Shown here one piece after another: positions 17,901 to 23,317 of a stretch of 64,000 bases of DNA; the stretch's first letter is position 1, and every line of letters starts with the position of its first letter. Source of the stretch: Micromonospora rubida (GTDB lineage: Bacteria > Actinomycetota > Actinomycetes > Mycobacteriales > Micromonosporaceae); assembly GCF_009908295.1 (NCBI RefSeq), contig NZ_JAAALO010000005.1, positions 357,077 through 421,076 of the forward strand, read 5' to 3'. Below the pieces are notes generated by a model, which was given only the letters and a program-made list of their open reading frames with translations, was not told the origin of the DNA and did not search any database. The translations under genes and the position numbers were made by a program.

Positions 17901-20194
17901 ACCGGAACAGTCGAGGCCGTCGCCGCAGTCACCGCGACCGGGCCAGCAGCAGACGTGCTCCCATCCGCTGCCACCGACACCAGGGCATCCAGCGGGACCA
18001 CCACATCCACATTCGCCGTCGGCTCCACCAACCCGACCGAATCAGCCGAGGGAGTCGTGGTGGAACTCGCCATCGCGTTCACGGCGTCGTCCGGGGAGGC
18101 AACCCTGCCGGCCGCGACCAACGCCGCCAACCGTTCCTCCACCCGACGCTCAAGGGCGACACCATCGCCCCGAACCGACTGCACCGCCTTCACCACACGA
18201 TCAGCCGGCAACGCCCCGCTCTCGGCCACCGCCTCCAGCCGGGCCAGCACCGCACCGCGAACCTCCGCCACCACCGCATCCCGCAACGCGATCCGATCAA
18301 CAGCCGACACCACCACATCCGGCCGCGCCCCCAACCACCGATCAACCACCACCTCGACCTCGTGACCGGTGAACACGTGCGCGAACAACACACCGGCCCA
18401 CGCGCTCCCGCCCAGCCCCGCCACCACGTTCACATCGGCGGTGAACGCCGCCCAACGCGACTGCAACCCCCGCACCTGATCCGCCGAGTTCGGGACCAAC
18501 GACGCCCCCGACAACGGGTCCACCGGGATCACCAACGGAGCGAAGACATTGTCGAAATGCGTTTCCGCCTGACGCAGCCACTCCGCCCTCAGGTCCGCCA
18601 CCGACAACCCGAACAGGTCACCCCCCTGCGGCAACGACCTGTCGAACAGCCCTTCGAACCGACCCAGCTCCGCCCCACGCCACTCATCGAACAGCCGCTC
18701 CCGAGCCAAGCTCCCGTCAGCACCCAACAAGCCCCCGAGGTCCTGCTGCCCCAACGCCGACAACGGCGGCCCACCAACAGACCCGGAGTCCGACGACCCC
18801 CCACCACCGTCGGTAAGCCCACCAACACCCGCATTCGACAAGGAGTTCGGGCCCGTATCGACCTGCACGCCAGACTGCGACCCAGCGCCCAGCCCAGCAT
18901 CCGCAGACGACCCGGCGGCCCACCCGGCGTCGGACGACTCCACCGAAGACGTCGAGCCCTCCGCAGCGGACCCCGGCCCACCCGAACCCACACTCGAATT
19001 CGAGCCCGAGTTGGAGTTGGAGTTGGAGCCCGAGTTCGCGTTCGGGTTCGAGTTCGGGTTGGAGGCCGAACCCGAACCCGAACCCAGGTCCGAGCCGGCG
19101 TCCACATCCGGGTTCCGGCCCGGACCCACCTCCAACGACAGTTCCCCATCAGGAAGCTTCTCCTGATACGTCGGGACCGGATCGGCAGCGGCAGCCGCCT
19201 CCGGCGACAACCCCGACGCGTCTACCGGCCCCACGCCCTTCGGCAGGTCCCCGAGCAGGTCCGGCGGCGGCCCCAGGGTCACATCCGCACCGAACAACCG
19301 CCCCAACATGTACAACAAACTGTTGTCAGTGAAAATGCGGCGGCGGCTCAGACCCTTGATGGGGTGCTCAATCGCACCCTCCACCGCGCCCGACAACAAG
19401 CCACCGACAAACCCACCACGCGGCCCCACATCGGCATGACCCTGCGAAATGGCATCCGCGATCAACTCCGGCAGGCCCTCAGCCAGGGAGTTCTTCACCA
19501 CCGTGCCCAACCAGGTCTTACCGAACGGCAGCCGCCGCATCCAACCCAACGACCAACCGATCGCCCCACCCAGCGCACCAATACCCGCCATGAACCCGGT
19601 CTTCTTCAGATCCCATTCCTTCAGATCCCGGGTCTTCAACACCACCACCTGGAAACCCTGAACCGCCACATCCAGAAGCACCATGAACAACGCACCCTGC
19701 ACCACAGCCAACACCAGACGCTTCAACAGCCGCAACACGACCTGCCGGAACGTTTCCACAATCGGCGCCGCCGCCGCCGACGCCGCACCACCCGATATCA
19801 CCGACAGGAACACCAACTTCATCAACATGTGCAGGAGGATCACCGCGAAACCGATAATCATCAGCTTCGTGTACTCGATCTCCAAAGCGACCTTCTTCGC
19901 ACCCCCCGCCACGTCATCGATCGCCTTACGCAGCTTTGGCAACGCTGCGCCGGAACCACCGCTGATCCGCAGCAGGAACTCCCGCGCCGCCGCCAACGCC
20001 GGCCCCTGCCCGGCCGCCTCCAACTGGGCGACCACCGACCGCAACTGCCCCTCCAACGGAGCAAGATCCTCACCAAGCCTCAGCCACGCCTCGGCCAGGG
20101 CCCGCATCCCATCCTCATCACCCTTCGGCCAGTTCTCCCCAACCAGCACGAACGTGACCCACTCAAGCCCCTCCGGCGGACCCGGAATACTCAT
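5972..20194 (-). CDS. Giant (4740-aa) polymorphic-toxin-like ESX substrate with CpnT-like N-terminus and cysteine-protease-like modules
   Basis: ATG 20194 is chosen because GGAAGG precedes it and the protein then opens with the WXG100-like/CpnT-type block G-P-P-E-G-L-E-W-V, then V-G-E-N-W-P-K-G-D-E-D (residues 1-130). Two or three hydrophobic stretches follow (about 108-190), then a Gly/Ser/Asn-rich linker (about 368-411). A C80/caspase-like module has His in V-A-G-H-G near 853 and Cys in L-V-M-C-R-A near 898; a second has V-V-A-H-G near 2092 and L-V-V-C-G-A near 2130; a third near 2360 lacks both. Between them lie a papain-like block (D-I-C-R-D-F near 1252, G-Y-H-F-A-A-V near 1412, T-L-E-N near 1430) and an OmpA-like stretch (V-V-V-T-G-H-A-N near 1620). 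The C-terminal half is long and beta-rich, with no recognised toxin domain. It resembles the giant actinobacterial proteins often annotated as lonely-Cys-domain proteins. Export through the ESX apparatus encoded upstream is inferred. The frame is unbroken over 14.2 kb. Confidence 0.8.
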   Translation of the reverse strand: MSIPGPPEGLEWVTFVLVGENWPKGDEDGMRALAEAWLRLGEDLAPLEGQLRSVVAQLEAAGQGPALAAAREFLLRISGGSGAALPKLRKAIDDVAGGAKKVALEIEYTKLMIIGFAVILLHMLMKLVFLSVISGGAASAAAAPIVETFRQVVLRLLKRLVLAVVQGALFMVLLDVAVQGFQVVVLKTRDLKEWDLKKTGFMAGIGALGGAIGWSLGWMRRLPFGKTWLGTVVKNSLAEGLPELIADAISQGHADVGPRGGFVGGLLSGAVEGAIEHPIKGLSRRRIFTDNSLLYMLGRLFGADVTLGPPPDLLGDLPKGVGPVDASGLSPEAAAAADPVPTYQEKLPDGELSLEVGPGRNPDVDAGSDLGSGSGSASNPNSNPNANSGSNSNSNSGSNSSVGSGGPGSAAEGSTSSVESSDAGWAAGSSADAGLGAGSQSGVQVDTGPNSLSNAGVGGLTDGGGGSSDSGSVGGPPLSALGQQDLGGLLGADGSLARERLFDEWRGAELGRFEGLFDRSLPQGGDLFGLSVADLRAEWLRQAETHFDNVFAPLVIPVDPLSGASLVPNSADQVRGLQSRWAAFTADVNVVAGLGGSAWAGVLFAHVFTGHEVEVVVDRWLGARPDVVVSAVDRIALRDAVVAEVRGAVLARLEAVAESGALPADRVVKAVQSVRGDGVALERRVEERLAALVAAGRVASPDDAVNAMASSTTTPSADSVGLVEPTANVDVVVPLDALVSVAADGSTSAAGPVAVTAATASTVPVAVPVVAASAGQQSVMAVPAPAPSGAVVSQPLPQSRSAAVGASSVAVGVAVPAGRYLPGVADGQQWGVNAAALPEFVVDGVPWFAVAGHGVPDPGGVTNSVGIALGDQVLDAERFADAVRGMPGWDGRPVVLVMCRAGAADGDGVSFASRVRDLLEVPVVAAPLNVWSDSGGSVLVGEFVVSLSGRMSFSSGDARAAWQYFPEGKGAAPISHAAGLTDTMNALASVPASAGVSSPPTGRGWTRWAELAIGDGASLTAPGGAVSHGGATSRPPVVPPIPSETRTFVEEVFEELDEGVPSESPTTAVVADADPVTAPGIAVTQTNGGGTPDLVSPDLGPVAGAVPPSGPPSPDPRLTSSYRIRSVDGDMRFESLLPLTVAEQDPADPTAFPAFVPQWSSLAQAHPPLRVSADFSLAINGTHSVQSSANPMEVREFYASGEVLAAAQAALRRTGGDIELEVSGSQVLLDENGTEAALYRVVPRMREPRSDICRDFAGKIHGEVADTVVFRQDDGTTAWADINAQDGTEVTGMWHLAEGLAGFVEAGQDPAGATAMWATSLVAQDMREMGGGPGRPMPGDRYGAALSYRTGNEQARQRMDNLASRIGINQHAWAAPGETYASVSIPTQGPDGMPDFSRDVARGVTNIGGSGYHFAAVIAESADGRSQITLENAAHRAEILSVVEEAIRRNLANHGADPESALRDLDARLRDLDAQLGDPAQRPTAPEAARLQKSRALAAALAALQPTGYDGAEEGLKNKARSAMLAAAALPPPGNQWYFRMYTREPGESFFEQQTLLYEPSATVPRVNPLVVVATGGHRRIGPVTVHFERGDRNVTDQALGVLRWSGRRVARSALWCADNGLPLPTVVVTGHANVGRLGGRRARTAAAERANSTATAFRAELDSALARLEDTDVRVRADEVLIQELVADPHTDRDAVTDNRRATLEFLVRDETPSIGVRPDDGTTSHSASFPPETSSTVLPDPTGDPASATGTPAGDERAQRPARSGPEPAWLAWNATAPASTGSGPAASDGTPVLVSDTHGRAVYGWVPEGRRGPLVLYRTDGGSPEVPAELRAWAAQTDRSAPGLTLLAQPGLSAEALFDAVGWAVARPGEAVPVAVEVVTEQGAAGLSDRQLAELWQKHPGTEFTQSSRAEPPTELSTDRGSTPASGASEGNDLFDALIDTFPEHLKSKLGVQRPTVEMLRERVAAALEADFALAAVTGEVGARWAGFVASRDGESREAARQRYLTDIRTPGSWQHDADDLVPTIAAAALDLPATLLITPVPGGSTAVASVGVAAGRYLPAAGDQANPAVSGGSLPVYASAGVDWLAVVAHGKPGGVQVGARVLDAAGFAAWVRSVPGWAGRPLALVVCGAAKADADGGSFAREVRDLLGVRVLAAPENVYTNESGAVFAGSLDLAAGRPRFTSDGEAAWQLFPAERDAASESLGSGSLDMAMHRLGATVRAEGDQAEPAGSTWSPRWAGEPGTAVVSPDPVGVLEVTEQPDPVGVLEVTEQTVEGRPVAVQVALAGGEPASTLDGQVSERSYLDAGTLSTLENALIAVVDDRVVTLPDGQVNAQRFVESLELVMQPIAANPPAVVVVALNGASTRFAEQLRQVADAHPAVWFLAAPGPVYAADGRLHAGAPGRPDTWLSFRAGEPVEDAVTGALTPDALSDWLEEATFDLPTAIAELRRQITELERSLDSAAATGSPGRAVRDEVLASLASATASLHLVELAGSTRAGLPDLFAAQDHVLHAERTRYAPMPALQVPAGPARTREEPAPEPVAPVVSTAPTVPPAPVVPTAPTVSTAPVVSPALPSDAELLDAAFVVAMEPVLEIKLRQAQEPLPPNTPEVREVADALRQFNLLIEEARQAGELPSAPLARVMVNASPAQMRVWQETAQRRATALAQRAEATGEPATRARHLLGSVLYQNFPMRTGALGLDPEAPGNGQFLPLVQQALDPSALTVNEEHMDRLTGYVTSLVGANEPVTLDALTRRAGFDALRIKLGDRTEVSLPDLDQRIAGSRYSADLSPDRVLELRALARDLSTASNEPFEPTDRNLETLNQVIESAYRRYAKVYDGARPDGPLGLADLGDLLRHKLGDRAALTWANVQRVADESNARQLWRERHPGQAWVAGVTRSVTVKLPALGRSAVYQTVSARHTHNIQQTPGQADSPAERQAELDSLWAAVSAAPVAPPAVLAADFDPLPGAVAPAAQQPDPVTRDDLAGLVDARRLLYADGRDRWYTGLSEYRPMALELLGVEGAVGAAEVRELATLVRDARAASGPRLRTGAAVTADRFHRAVTRQRLTELAISRWQDGKPRSRPSPEGVTEDHSRMVTAFHAIEELPFVPELTTWINRAVPFGGGQISEEVVNRTLASLFGQVLDDGAALSVTAGGRTYDIRLWAVATSEPVVEPASLLGAKEEGSTRFSGKQENRIYRYRDTAIWRSEAQGSSLDVGLAYRGGFGAPGTVEAGRADVAATYGRANTRGRRQLAANATSDFQQLRIKEPLGWVNLLVNWVLRVQDRETGRWRELRLRDAHGALREHQVRYAVAQFQLPYSVPESQLPGLSSNTDPDYRSPTPITSAEQFPVWNLDHAVPRVQLADSVLDGVRQALSPQDYAFWKPVVEAYLSNDQLALGLRDILRPRKGSSPTDRSDDRHYQQVFRHTLQRDGRHLSLSLTAGDLVQPIHTVTKISEVSSSGETRFDRVLAVVIKTLLSQDSTRSGRGTLTGSLRAIEQYLRIGGRGQFTQRSGDQLIRHHRAMLTRAMRVGGPLQVVLADFTVQLEVHHRHGAEETAPPAVNIDGFAHFMVHSDALRSLSVDTAAADSGSASAGPASASTSSEPAPADPRWWTPGPRFGLTMDFVRRLDGVPELYNQIAALMVAEGYLPRQAVGDGTATPWNTLQGLSVTGADVNQPGQAYLNWRLLVSQLSEESLRARADDVLSADAGQPGVTWVFSHPEEPVSPTRGLTIGLWAEATGVDTYKRATEYQVQYGHTSVDTMAVKGASSRVRDLSGYAGAGGTGRSDGLGQGQVGGQLTTSATGKLGRTQSTALTSDTDGQKMPSSEFEVGIRWRWFANRGPASLEQPAEVPATAILLQPNALHADAGPSPLAPLDVVAARPDPSVEPISTRADPPPGLLDDRRMRSVLTTMTAAIYTAIGVQGVGVLQDRLIRMTGLPRAAVWQGLTPTVYKTVLMRALSATAAIPVGDRMVDLAVRPVGRPEIVKVWLPYTQQVLESQVGHEQGTDSLSQRGVQAQGTGGATALGPDEAEFLTGSGSMTRSTGTGESAASLHTVGSYRGVYQDTRMAIVRTVVVNRVETAGGALVETFGEVWLNVLRTDVLANRDAFDNAELLNEPESDPKEEASAADEAPPPIPPAVRSLSTERLPPVSLQDGLSWAVMWPMLFNGGGAEAGFGGLSERLAAEAARFGEPELVNQVRSLPSWLSPYMAKMRDGGAAWTFRAGDRVFEVLMSAELVGPGRNSRPGGNGVKVYERGNAYRDATRRNVASTGVAGGLTGGGQPGVLDGHWGLTVTGGRTKRVEQADTRGSNLLFMAGVRANKLMDFTQAVRFTATIREITSLGTRVVDGTVGRLMSTVRDRDMPLRSSTITVDEDHVVSVPDEGTVALGTPLPNLRTRLGRVLPPTALVEGILGLRVIHEAVRSTRVGNVSDPATVPPATDQLTFETMRGSLAAMLTEQGAWFRSVATANEVVDPGHAGLRVRARFGEVRQLYYMEKAELENYDHGTDLVAHNRSQNNRDNLAGTFTLGVEVAPGNSVGPQVSIGTERSRAVGTDQTAWIEHRAWLRADTAVYFVYATLEYDISLPGTGLAPMRRAGSVELVVNEKSATELGISTDTLRSVVPVKKPATELPGDAGPSASSPAGPSAPPEPSAHSGPTSSDYHRRLSEAFHLVVERLRAVPEPVPATPEEAAVQQADEFRAVFLDPAQGSSGAASSRVANSSSRKGKERAEPRGRW
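13371..13442 (-). repeat. Near-perfect 36-bp tandem duplication inside the giant gene
   Basis: Units 13371-13406 and 13407-13442 differ at only one or two bases and encode the 12-residue block P-D-P-V-G-V-L-E-V-T-E-Q twice, in a linker between the second and the degenerate third protease-like module. It is probably a recent slippage event. Confidence 0.9.
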
Positions 20195-20583
20195 CGCGCC
20201 ACCTTCCACAGGGCCACACCGGGCCAGCCGGACAAGTCGAATCGCCCACGGCGGAGCGACGACGGGACCCCCCGTCGCGAACCGACACCGCCGACACTGG
20301 ACGCGGCAACGGCCAGCAAGCGCCTCAGGGCACGTACACAGAGGCCGGTGAGCGTTGCTGTGCTGCTTCCGCGCTGCTACGACTACGCATCCCGGATCAC
20401 CGCGGTTCACCCAGTGCCGAGTCGTTGGCTTGCGGCGCAGCGCTGGCGAGTTGCCCGTACTGGTGTCGTGTCCGCGCTGCTACAGCAACGGACGGGGCTG
20501 GAGTGGGCCCGTCGAAGACGTGCGGGCGGCTGCCTCCCCGTCAGGGAAGACAGCCGCCCGATGACGCCCGGCTCACGGCCACG
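20195..20583. other. 389-bp non-coding region upstream of the giant gene, with a direct repeat
   Basis: There is no supported gene. It contains the terminator of the upstream golvesin-like gene (20523-20560) and should hold the giant gene's promoter. A 13-bp exact direct repeat, tccgcgctgctac, occurs at 20368-20380 and 20471-20483, 103 bp apart. No clear -10/-35 was identified. Confidence 0.45.
20523..20560 (-). terminator. Hairpin terminator after the golvesin-like gene
   Basis: A perfect 10-bp outer stem (20523-20532 with 20551-20560) contains an inner tccc/ggga stem. It starts 23 nt beyond the stop of the minus-strand gene ending at 20584. It implies that the giant gene has its own promoter or depends on read-through. 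Confidence 0.7.
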
Positions 20584-21555
20584 TCAGTGGCAGGTCACCT
20601 TCATCTGCGCGATCCCGATGTGGTCGAGGGTGTCCCCGGAGTCGTTAAAGTCGATTCCCCGGTTGACCACCCGGATGACGATTCGGCCGCCGGTGACGGC
20701 GTACGTCCCGGACGCCACCCACCGTCCACGGTTGGCCTTCTGAGCGACCGTGAACGTCGCCCGGACCGGCCCGCTCTCGGTGTCGCGCACCTGGTAGGTG
20801 GCGGGGGCGCCGGCCACCCTACGGCTGTCCGTGGTGGCCGGCACGTACGTCGAGACGTCACACGAGCGGGTCGACGCACCGACGACGAACCACCACTCAC
20901 CGTAGAGACCACTGTCGTCCTTGGTCTTGGAGCCGGACATCGGCATCGACTCGAAGTGGCCTTCGCAGCCGGCACCCACCCAGCCACCGGTGCCCGTGGA
21001 GTACCAGCCCCGCTCCCCGTCCTTGTACCAGTCGGAGTGCCGGAAGCCGGTGGTCGCGGTCGGCGAGCAGTGATAGCCGCCGATTGCGGTGAAGGTGGAC
21101 TTGGGCGCGTTCGGCGCGTTGGGCGCGGGGGCAGGGGCAGCACCGGTCGGCACGCCGGGCGCCGGGGTTTGTCGCGGCGGCTGGGTCGCGCCCGGGGTCG
21201 GATTCGGTGCCGCGCTGGAGGCGCCCGGGGTGGGTGTCGGAGCTACGGTGATCTCCGGTGCCGCACTCGGCGACATTTCCTCGCCCTCCGAGACCGGATC
21301 GAACTCGATGGTCGGATTCTCGGTGACCCCACCGCCGCCAGCGGCGGCGGCCGGCGGCGGCGGGCCCGGCTGCTCCCGGCCACCGACGACAATGCCGATC
21401 AACACCGCCAGCACACCGACACACGCCGCGGCGAGCAGCGGCATGCTCGGGCGGCGTAGCCCGTTGCGGGTCAGCCGGGCCCACCTGCCCGGCCGCTCGT
21501 CGCGATCGTTGCCCTCGGCCCAGTCGTCGTGCTCATCCGGATCGGTGTCGCCCAC
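20584..21555 (-). CDS. Membrane-anchored golvesin-C-like surface protein, paralogue 1
   Basis: The protein has 323 residues from GTG 21555, preceded by AAGGGGG. An acidic then basic cytoplasmic start (1-36) leads to one membrane helix at about 38-58 (P-L-L-A-A-A-C-V-G-V-L-A-V-L-I-G) and a Pro/Ala/Thr-rich spacer to about 150. The rest is an exported beta domain with four Cys (probably two disulfides): W-Y-S-T-G-T-G-G-W-V-G-A-G-C, W-W-F-V-V-G-A, S-T-Y-V-P-A-T, A-T-Y-Q-V, and R-W-V-A-S-G-T-Y-A-V with G-G-R-I-V-I-R-V-V-N-R-G. This ending is typical of golvesin/Xly carbohydrate-binding-like domains. It is paralogous to the 288-aa protein at 23318-24184, and the two bracket a small WXG protein and a 384-aa unknown within the ESX locus. 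A role at the cell surface or on the apparatus is inferred. Confidence 0.75.
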   Translation of the reverse strand: MGDTDPDEHDDWAEGNDRDERPGRWARLTRNGLRRPSMPLLAAACVGVLAVLIGIVVGGREQPGPPPPAAAAGGGGVTENPTIEFDPVSEGEEMSPSAAPEITVAPTPTPGASSAAPNPTPGATQPPRQTPAPGVPTGAAPAPAPNAPNAPKSTFTAIGGYHCSPTATTGFRHSDWYKDGERGWYSTGTGGWVGAGCEGHFESMPMSGSKTKDDSGLYGEWWFVVGASTRSCDVSTYVPATTDSRRVAGAPATYQVRDTESGPVRATFTVAQKANRGRWVASGTYAVTGGRIVIRVVNRGIDFNDSGDTLDHIGIAQMKVTCH

Positions 21556-21656
21556 CTGTCAGCCCCCTTCTCGACGTTCCCCGACTACCACGTCCGGGCG
21601 GCGGTCCCGGTTCACCCGGTCGAGAACCAGTCCGACCCGCCCGGGGACGGTCCACA

Positions 21657-22811
21657 TCAGCAATCCAGGTCCGGGCCGTCCAGTGGGGGCTGCTCCGGCT
21701 CGTCGTCGTGGAACCGCCACGCCGGCTCACCCTCCGGCGGCTCCTGGAGCCTGGTCAGCGTACGGAAGACCGCCACCCCGTCCAGCGGGGCCATCCGATG
21801 TCCCACACCCTCGATGTGCTCCACCAGCCGATCGTCCGGCCGCAGGTGATGTTCGCGCAGGTAGTACGCGACCACGTCCGGCCAGATCCAGGTGCCGTCG
21901 GTCCGGAAGTTCAACGGGACCACCGCACCCCGGCTGGTATCCACCACATCGTCGATGGTCGCGGTGGTCCACATCAACGGATGACCGCCATCCAGATAGC
22001 CCAGCAGCGCCTCCCGGGCCGCCGCGTCGGCCACCTTCGGGTGATCCGGCGCGAAGACCGCACCCCGCTCCGGATCAACCAGATCGAACACCGTCGCGTT
22101 CTCGATCACCGGTGCGGCCCGGTGCGCCCACAGCAACGCCCCAGACCCGCGCGCCGTGCGCTGGTAGTACGACGGCGTCTCACCCACCGCGCTCACCTCT
22201 ACCTGGGGCGCCATCTCGCCCGCGGCCTCGAGCGCGCCCTGGAGTGCGGCGGCCAACCCGGGCCGCTCCGCCGGGTCAGCCACCTCCACCAGATACACCC
22301 GGCGCGGCAGCGGCCACGCCGAGCCATCGGCCACCGACCGCCATGCCCGCCACAAGCCGTGCACCCCGGGGCGGGCTGCGACTGTCTCGACCGCCGCCGC
22401 GTCCACCGTGTCCCACCGCGGCGGCGTCCCGGACGTCAGATCAAGCGCGACCGGCAGCACCCCGCCACGCCGCCGAATCGTGGCCGCCTGGTCCGGCGTG
22501 ACCGGCTGGAACAGGTACGGGAGCAGCACGTCGTGCCCGGCCCGGGCGAGATTCGCCAGCTCGGAAGTGTCCGCGTCCACCCCGCGTAGCAGGTCGACCA
22601 GCAGGGCGGCATCATCGGGATGCAGAGCCACCCGCTGCGCCGTGACGGCCCCGGCCAACACCTGGGCCAGCTTGACCAACGCCCGCTCCGCGAGCCAGCT
22701 ACGCGCCTGGGCGATCAGGTCATCCGGCAACCGACCCGCCAGGCGCAGCAGCATGTCATGGCAGCCGGCGACCTGACCAAGATCACCGGCACTACGGACA
22801 GGAACGGTCAC
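21657..22811 (-). CDS. 384-aa ESX-locus protein of unknown function
   Basis: GTG 22811 is chosen because GGAG lies 5 nt upstream (ggagttgtc-GTG); longer frames have no RBS. I do not recognise the family. The N-terminal third is Leu/Ala-rich and helical (D-M-L-L-R-L-A-G-R-L, then R-S-W-L-A-E-R-A-L-V-K-L). The middle is mixed (L-P-V-A-L-D-L, R-V-Y-L-V-E-V-A-D). The C-terminal third is aromatic and charged: V-P-L-N-F-R-T-D-G-T-W-I-W-P-D, V-A-Y-Y-L-R-E-H, then H-I-E-G-V-G-H-R-M. There is no signal peptide or membrane helix, so it is cytoplasmic. It sits between a small WXG protein and a golvesin-like protein, two genes upstream of the giant toxin-like gene. An immunity or chaperone role is possible but unproven. 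Confidence 0.75.
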   Translation of the reverse strand: MTVPVRSAGDLGQVAGCHDMLLRLAGRLPDDLIAQARSWLAERALVKLAQVLAGAVTAQRVALHPDDAALLVDLLRGVDADTSELANLARAGHDVLLPYLFQPVTPDQAATIRRRGGVLPVALDLTSGTPPRWDTVDAAAVETVAARPGVHGLWRAWRSVADGSAWPLPRRVYLVEVADPAERPGLAAALQGALEAAGEMAPQVEVSAVGETPSYYQRTARGSGALLWAHRAAPVIENATVFDLVDPERGAVFAPDHPKVADAAAREALLGYLDGGHPLMWTTATIDDVVDTSRGAVVPLNFRTDGTWIWPDVVAYYLREHHLRPDDRLVEHIEGVGHRMAPLDGVAVFRTLTRLQEPPEGEPAWRFHDDEPEQPPLDGPDLDC

Positions 22812-22977
22812 GACAACTCCTTCGAACGAGGTGAACTCACCGAAACACCAGACGGCATCCGGTCGGGCGACGTGCCCGCCGTCCCGCCAACCCGCCGTCA
22901 TGGCCGGCCCACGGGACAGTCTTCAGACCTGGTCCGGGCCTGACCGAAGCGATGGGGCTCGGCCTTCACCCGGCCAC

Positions 22978-23274
22978 CTATCGGCTGTTGCCCTTCTCGA
23001 CGAGGTTGTAGACATGGCCCATCTTGGCGAAATCGTCCGAGAGTTTTAACAGGCCGTCCACGATCGCCTTGAACGACGACTGCACGCCCTCCACACCAGG
23101 GACGTAGATCTCGGCCCACTTCTTGCCGAGTTCGTCGTTGCCCCATGGCGTACCGAGCGCCGCGCTGTTCTTGTTGAACGTCGACACCGCATCCCGCACG
23201 GTTGCTGCCGGAATCTTCAGTTCCTTGGCCACGAGGGCAAGCTGATCCGCATCGATGATGATCGTCTCGGTCAT
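22978..23274 (-). CDS. Small WXG100/EspC-like ESX protein
   Basis: The protein has 98 residues from ATG 23274 and is mostly helical. A helix-turn-helix is centred on T-P-W-G-N-D-E-L-G (about residues 47-55), in the place of the WxG turn of ESAT-6-like proteins. The C-terminus has Y-N-L-V-E, a Y-x-x-x-[DE] signal that directs ESX export. It is too short to carry an effector domain and is probably a secreted partner or targeting subunit. It lies 43 bp after the second golvesin-like gene and 166 bp before the 384-aa unknown gene. Confidence 0.75.
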   Translation of the reverse strand: MTETIIIDADQLALVAKELKIPAATVRDAVSTFNKNSAALGTPWGNDELGKKWAEIYVPGVEGVQSSFKAIVDGLLKLSDDFAKMGHVYNLVEKGNSR

Positions 23275-23317
23275 ACCATGGCTACGTACGCCGGCCGGGG
23301 CGGGTTCACCGAGTCGG

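Noticed and set aside
20195..20583. Riboswitch or small RNA in the long leader of the giant gene
   Set aside because: Apart from the terminator hairpin of the upstream gene no conserved fold or motif could be recognised by eye.
18362..20743. Long plus-strand open frame opposite the 5' part of the giant gene
   Set aside because: Arg/Pro/His-rich shadow with no domain or RBS; the minus-strand frame carries the WXG-like and protease-like motifs.
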